Below are positions 31,558-36,031 of a stretch of 36,031 bases of DNA, in pieces (within the stretch, counting starts at the first letter, position 1; each line of letters starts with the position of its first letter). The stretch comes from Basidiobolus ranarum (lineage: Eukaryota > Basidiobolomycota > Basidiobolomycetes > Basidiobolales), in the NCBI GenBank assembly GCA_040143965.1, contig JASJQH010000061.1, positions 1 to 36,031 of the forward strand, read 5' to 3'. The position numbers were made by a program, and so were the translations under genes. A model generated the notes under the pieces. That model searched no databases. It was not told where the DNA came from and saw only the letters and a list, made by a program, of their open reading frames with translations.

Positions 31558-32148
31558 ATGGATTTATACTATAACAACCCTGTTGACCGATTCAACGACC
31601 TCTGTCAAGGCAGTACTTTGTCACAACACTTTCTTTCATTATCAAGTGACATCTCTCCCGTCAACTTTGTCACCGAGATGGTAGAACATTTGTGGCATTG
31701 TCGCCCAACCCTTTTTCCATCTCCCACACAATTGATGTTCACTGTCTTCTGCAAAAATATCATCACTCGCATGTCAGTACTTCCAACTACGTTATTTTTA
31801 GCGTTGAAGTATATCCATCGCATTAGACAATCATCTCCCAACTTGAGCCCATCTGAGGGCTCTGAATACCAAGTGTTCATTGCCTCACTGATTCTTGCCC
31901 ATAAATTCCTCGAGGATGATACTTACACAAATCAAGCATGGTCTGACATCTCCAAAATTCCCGTAGAACAAATCAACAAAATGGAGAAGCAATTCTTGAA
32001 GGGAATCAACTACAATCTCAATGTTTCTCAAGAGGAATTTATCCAATGGGTTACTTATCTTGAGGGATATCTCTCATATCGATCCACTGTTCAAATGTTG
32101 ACAACTCCACAGCCTACTACAACATTCGCTTGTAACGGCATGATGTGA
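31558..32148 (+). CDS. Pho80/Pcl-type cyclin
   Basis: 196 aa, intronless. Known: Pho80-like cyclins activate the Pho85 kinase and control phosphate response, polarity and metabolism in fungi. Seen: the cyclin box core at about residues 35-165, with LPTTLFLALKYIHRIR, GSEYQVFIASLILAHKFLED, the family hallmark TYTNQAWSDIS, then MEKQFLKGINYNLNVSQEEF. The T-Y-T-N-x-x-W motif after the KFLED/KFLDD segment is typical of Pcl-type cyclins. The protein is short, essentially only a cyclin domain, with a short tail. A TATA box lies 64 bp upstream. A weak 5' splice-like word near the stop leaves open a longer C-terminus. Confidence 0.88.
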   Translation: MDLYYNNPVDRFNDLCQGSTLSQHFLSLSSDISPVNFVTEMVEHLWHCRPTLFPSPTQLMFTVFCKNIITRMSVLPTTLFLALKYIHRIRQSSPNLSPSEGSEYQVFIASLILAHKFLEDDTYTNQAWSDISKIPVEQINKMEKQFLKGINYNLNVSQEEFIQWVTYLEGYLSYRSTVQMLTTPQPTTTFACNGMM

Positions 32149-32512
32149 AGCATCCTTTAACCTCAACATCCCTCGCATGCACAGTCAATACATGTAGAAC
32201 ATATGTGTGCCCTTATTACCCTCCGATTTACATAATTCACCATCAACTTGTATTTTTGAAACTCGCCTCCTCGAATTTAGACCTTTTATCGAACCCTTAA
32301 TCTGAATTGATTTCACTCTGCTTCTTTCACACGATTACTTGTACATTTTGTTTCAGTGTCAAATCTGAATAATACCACATTAGAGCATACTTTAAATGTA
32401 TAAATTATTAATGTTCTGATGTTACTCTAAAATAAATCGTTCTAAGATCACAATTGTTTTGGATAAATGCAAGAAATATGTACAAGTGAAATATCATGAC
32501 ATGTATATTTAG
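32149..32512. other. Intergenic after the cyclin gene
   Basis: 364 bp of AT-rich DNA, with no supported feature. Confidence 0.5.
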
Positions 32513-33474
32513 TTAGACTCGCAGTATCTTGATCTTTTTGGTGACCACCTAGTTGAGGATCAGAGTAATTTAGATGATTCTACAATCAATATCTTCAATC
32601 TCAACAAAATTCCATCTATTCTTGGTAATAAATCATTTTCTCCACATTTGGAAATATATCGTGTCACACCCGAATTGAGTTGGTTGTTTATTCCCAGAAT
32701 ACATTTACCTCAACATACGATATTTATAAGCTGTCTTTATCCGATTGAGTCGGATCCTTTTGGATTGCCTTTTGTGGGCTGATATTGGATTCTACATGGT
32801 GATTGTGATATTGTATCGCACAAATGTTCAAGCGAGTATCTTGGTCAACGCCGAGTAAAGCATATCCCCTAGACTGTGGTTGGACTCGCCATTGATTTCT
32901 GACTCAAGTTATTTCTAGAATACCAACTCCTCTTCTTGGAATGATGGATTCATTTATTCAAATAGTTCCCATGCTTTCCAATCGATGAATAGAGACATTT
33001 AAACCACCCCCAAATTGAGATGGTTCATTTTGCTTGCATAGATTTAATATGACTGCAAGAAGATTGTGTAAATCGCCTCAAAAATCACCACTTCACATGA
33101 TTGCGGATTCCATTCCAATTTCACTGCAATCTCTCGCCCACCTGGCATGGGCTGAGTTTCGAAATGTTCCAGAGTTGGACCGTTTCGGAAGTATCATGGT
33201 ACAGTGGGTAAAGGTGATATCATCTACATTTTAGGCTGATAAATCTTTGTCAATGTACGCCCTTGAATACACATGGTCTCGCAACATTCCCAATTTCTTC
33301 TTTCATAGCCAGCCCGATCCTTATGAAGTAAACAATGGGGTTTGTTTCGTTCGACCAATCATCGCGGGGATACTCGAAATATGCGATGGAATCCAATATT
33401 TCTTGATTTGGACTAACGATGGAACGGTGTCATCTAATGTGTGGGCAAATGATCTACGGGGTAACCTCTGGTAA
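32513..33474 (+). pseudogene. Fragmentary coding-like region, unassigned
   Basis: Three plus-strand stretches look coding. The first is 32513-32782 (90 codons, including DLFGDHLVEDQSNLDDSTIN and ELSWLFIPRIHLPQ), directly after a TTTAG that could be a 3' splice site. The second is about 33034-33234 (SLQSLAHLAWAEFRNVPELD). The third is about 33238-33474 (including ICDGIQYFLIWTND). The last two share one frame and are separated only by a TAG. A 27-nt intron would remove it but is shorter than any other intron here. I recognise no family. It may be a decayed host gene or a multi-exon gene whose splice sites I cannot resolve. Confidence 0.3.
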
Positions 33475-33859
33475 CCAGAATTGATATCTTGTAGCTGAAC
33501 CGGTTAAATCATAGTTTCTCATATCCGTTGTATATCCATATATGGAATTAACCAGATCACTAGCTAGTTGCGGTCAGAGCTGAATGCAAGTTGAATGTAG
33601 ACTAAAAATCTCCGATCTTGAGATATGATCCGACCTATTTATTTATACAATATACATATATACACAACAAGCATTTGGTTAATCTATTCTTGGAGCACAA
33701 CGATGGTTATTTTTGTTGTGACGTATATGGGCTAGAATAAGTAACCATTAGTGGTATCAATGCCCCTTCGATGTATTACATACATACACCAAGTGCAGCT
33801 GGATACTTGATTAAATTAATTCTATTGCTGTGTAATTTGCATGCGAATTTAGCCACATA
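33475..33859. other. Intergenic
   Basis: 385 bp of AT-rich DNA, with no feature seen. Confidence 0.5.
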
Positions 33860-34608
33860 TTACCGGATTATAGCATGGTTTCTAGCTTGTAGTGGTCGCG
33901 GTTCATCATGATTTATCTCACTATAGGCCGGTGGCTCTCGTTGTCTCGTTGCACTAATAATACTATCGCTACTCTTGTAGGTTGGACATGTTTCCAATGT
34001 CAGTGAGATCGCCAGATTAGTAGGCAAAATGAAACTGGGTGCAGTGCCTGGCTCAGTATGATTGAGGATAAATTTCACTCTAGGATCGGATTTCCAGCAA
34101 AGCTTAATTATCGGTAGTAATTCGCCGAGAGATTTACCAGATTCGGTCACCAATATACGTGTATTGCTATAGTATTCAGGGGAACCAGGTATAGGTGAAG
34201 CATAATCTTCATTCTTGGTCGGACGTATCAAACATCTCGAAGGAGAATAGGCAAACTGATACAATGTGGTGAACTCGAACGTAATCCCGCGTCTAGTGCT
34301 TGCCTCATTGACACCACCTGTAAGTTCGATCCGGAGCTCCTGATGCTCGCCCATCCAATTTAATATACTCTTACGTAGGCCTGTAAATCCAAATTTGTTA
34401 TGATTGGAGGATAAGCCAATCTTTGTTAAATGCGGAGGAGTGATGATCTTGCTGAAGTATCCGTGTGATTGACCAGTGAGATCTAAGGTATAGGTGAATC
34501 ATGAATATGGATGTTGTCTCTCTCTGCTAACAATCTATGAATCTTACCAGACTTTCCTTCCAAATAGCCATATCGCATCATGTCAAGTGTGTTTATGTCT
34601 CGCAACAT
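33860..34608 (-). CDS. Hypothetical protein with C-terminal PPxY motif
   Basis: Two exons on minus, 34548-34608 and 33860-34482, would give 227 aa. The 65 nt intron (GTAAGA...CCTTAG) preserves the frame. Without splicing, the long exon alone is open for 207 codons, which is unusual for this AT-rich DNA. I recognise no family. Seen: no signal peptide or clear membrane segment, a mixed beta-rich body (FEFTTLYQFAY, KLCWKSDPRVKFILNH, NLAISLTLE), and REPPAYSEI near residues 203-211. That PPxY motif is of the kind bound by WW domains of Rsp5/NEDD4 ligases. Arrestin-like adaptors carry such motifs, but the body does not clearly match an arrestin fold. The 5' end is uncertain. The chosen ATG follows an in-frame stop, and further upstream exons are possible. 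Confidence 0.5.
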
Positions 34609-35999
34609 TTACACGATGAAGTATATTTAAACAAAAGCCCAGTATGACCAACCGTTTGTTCCCCCATGTGGTGAATATTTAGTCCTTTCATGGCTATACA
34701 CACACACATATGCTGATGTTTTGTGTTTAAAGTGGGTTCTAGCTTTATGCTAGATTCGCTTTCCATATGCAATATTGATATGGAGATATTGAAAATTAAC
34801 AAGCTTCTCAATGTAGGTGGTACAAGTAATGTGATGACTGATGTGAATTTGTAATGATCTGACCATCGGTTTACTTTACTCTGACCAATATATAGTTAAC
34901 CTCCTAATTCGATGTTCTTATGTGTTCTGATGCACCCCAACATCTGCATTTCCAAGTTCATGTGCTGATGTATGTATGGTTCGATAATACCTTGAAATGT
35001 GAAACCCTATATAAGCATTTTGCAATCACATTGTTGCTTTTGTGTGTCGAGATGGTGATTTTAGAAACAAGCATGAGGCTGTAATCATGCCTTTTTAGTG
35101 AAGCCAGGATGGACTCCCCTCAACCGTGCAAGCTAAGCCATTCATATATATATATATTTTTTGATTTCAAGCATGACACGATCTTGAGATAATCATGCTC
35201 CAGGGTTAGTGGACCAACTCTCGTCATCATTCAACCAGAGTTGACTTATATGGACTGAGCATAAAGTATCAACTCGTGTTACAGTATTAACTGCAGAGCT
35301 TTGAAGATTACATAAACTAGTTTTAGGTCAGGTATGGAAATGTTAGTTCTATGAAAATATGATGGGATCAATATCTTGTTTCTGGCATTATGATATTAAT
35401 ATGTAATATCCAATGATCCCCAATGATCCCTCCTTTGTTAGTCCAACTATTTGTAATTGTATGAATATAAAGTGAGCAATAATCTTCAAGTCAATTATTA
35501 CTCCAATAGCGCAGTTGTGCGCCTCATATACAATATATTCATGGATTGAAATTTAAAATATCCACAATCAATTGAGCGCAATGCATTGATCCAATAAGGT
35601 CGAATTAATTCATTGTCAAAAGTATTCATATGCAATGTAATGTGTCACACTGTTCATGTTCTTTTCAATTCTTTAGATATTAATCTCAGTCCAAGTGAAA
35701 TACTCCTCATAATTAAAAAATATGCAGTTGTCATTCTCCTGCTTCCTCGCTACTACCCAACTCTTGAATTGAAATTCGTTTGCAAAGCATCATTGTATTA
35801 TGCTCATAGTAATCTAGTTTGATGTGCATTCCATGAATTAGAGTCAGAGGGATAATCTCGAGTGTACAAAATAATCATTAAACATATGTAAAGGAGTATA
35901 TACATAGTGCATAGAGCTCTGAGTGCACAAGAATATTTAAATACAAGATTCTATTGGTACAAGTTCACATATTCATGAGAGAATTTTTCTTCTTGCAAC
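34609..35999. other. Gene-poor right flank
   Basis: 1.4 kb of AT-rich DNA with an (AC)n patch near 34697-34708 and a (TA)n run near 35144-35157. No gene is supported. Confidence 0.5.
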
Positions 36000-36031
36000 T
36001 GTTGAAATTAGCATTGCCTAAACACCTATAT
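36000..36031 (+). repeat. Start of a second copia LTR, cut by the window edge
   Basis: Starts TGTTGAAATTAGC and continues TTGCCTAAACACCT, matching the LTR start at 745 at 26 of 32 positions by hand. TGTTGA is a usual first word of Ty1/copia LTRs. Whether this is a solo LTR or a full element cannot be seen. Confidence 0.55.

Noticed and set aside
1-36031. tRNA genes and CRISPR arrays
   Set aside because: Words resembling the B box (GGTTCRANTCC) occur only in coding regions or without a matching A box and stems. No spaced identical repeats of CRISPR type were seen.

Overview
The window looks like nuclear DNA of a filamentous, intron-rich, AT-rich fungus. It carries fungal-type genes: MDM12 of the ERMES ER-mitochondria tether, a Pho80/Pcl-type cyclin, Jlp1-type sulfonate dioxygenases and a Hsv2/WIPI3-type PROPPIN. 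It also carries about 40 short introns (37-103 nt by my models). An early-diverging (zygomycete-type) fungus is plausible, but that is inference from style and not a measured placement. No tRNA, rRNA or CRISPR array was recognised.

Layout. 1-180 (minus) is the edge of a MutS-family ATPase, resembling the MutS7-type branch. It abuts a decayed Ty1/copia fragment (181 to about 1213) that has RNase H and an LTR. 1214-3616 is mostly non-coding and holds one decayed unassigned reading frame. 3617-8671 is a metabolic block: a divergent D-amino-acid-oxidase-like flavoenzyme, then two TauD/Jlp1-like dioxygenases (about 74% identical) placed head to head. All three genes are intronless and have TATA boxes. 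The two dioxygenase promoters share spaced motifs.

9925-26526 is a dense housekeeping block: eL14, MDM12, eS4, uS11, eS28, a PROPPIN, an unusual cyclophilin, SF3B2/CUS1, GAA1 and PRP19. Gene pairs alternate head-to-head and tail-to-tail with 260-700 bp gaps. Three ribosomal protein genes have an intron directly after the ATG, and the fourth has one after codon 2. Exon-intron models were built by hand from splice motifs, frame continuity and family alignment. Reading frame is conserved through every junction I give.

26527-36031 is gene-poor: an intronless BTB/POZ-like gene, a Pho80-like cyclin, coding-like stretches of unknown nature, and an unrecognised two-exon gene with a C-terminal PPxY motif. 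The last 32 bases match the start of the LTR seen at position 745, so a related copia LTR begins at the right edge.

How the genes work together: the metabolic block suggests scavenging of sulfur and nitrogen from sulfonates and D-amino acids. The housekeeping block mixes translation (eL14, eS4, uS11, eS28), splicing (SF3B2, PRP19), membrane contact and autophagy (MDM12, PROPPIN) and GPI anchoring (GAA1), with no sign of operon-like co-function.
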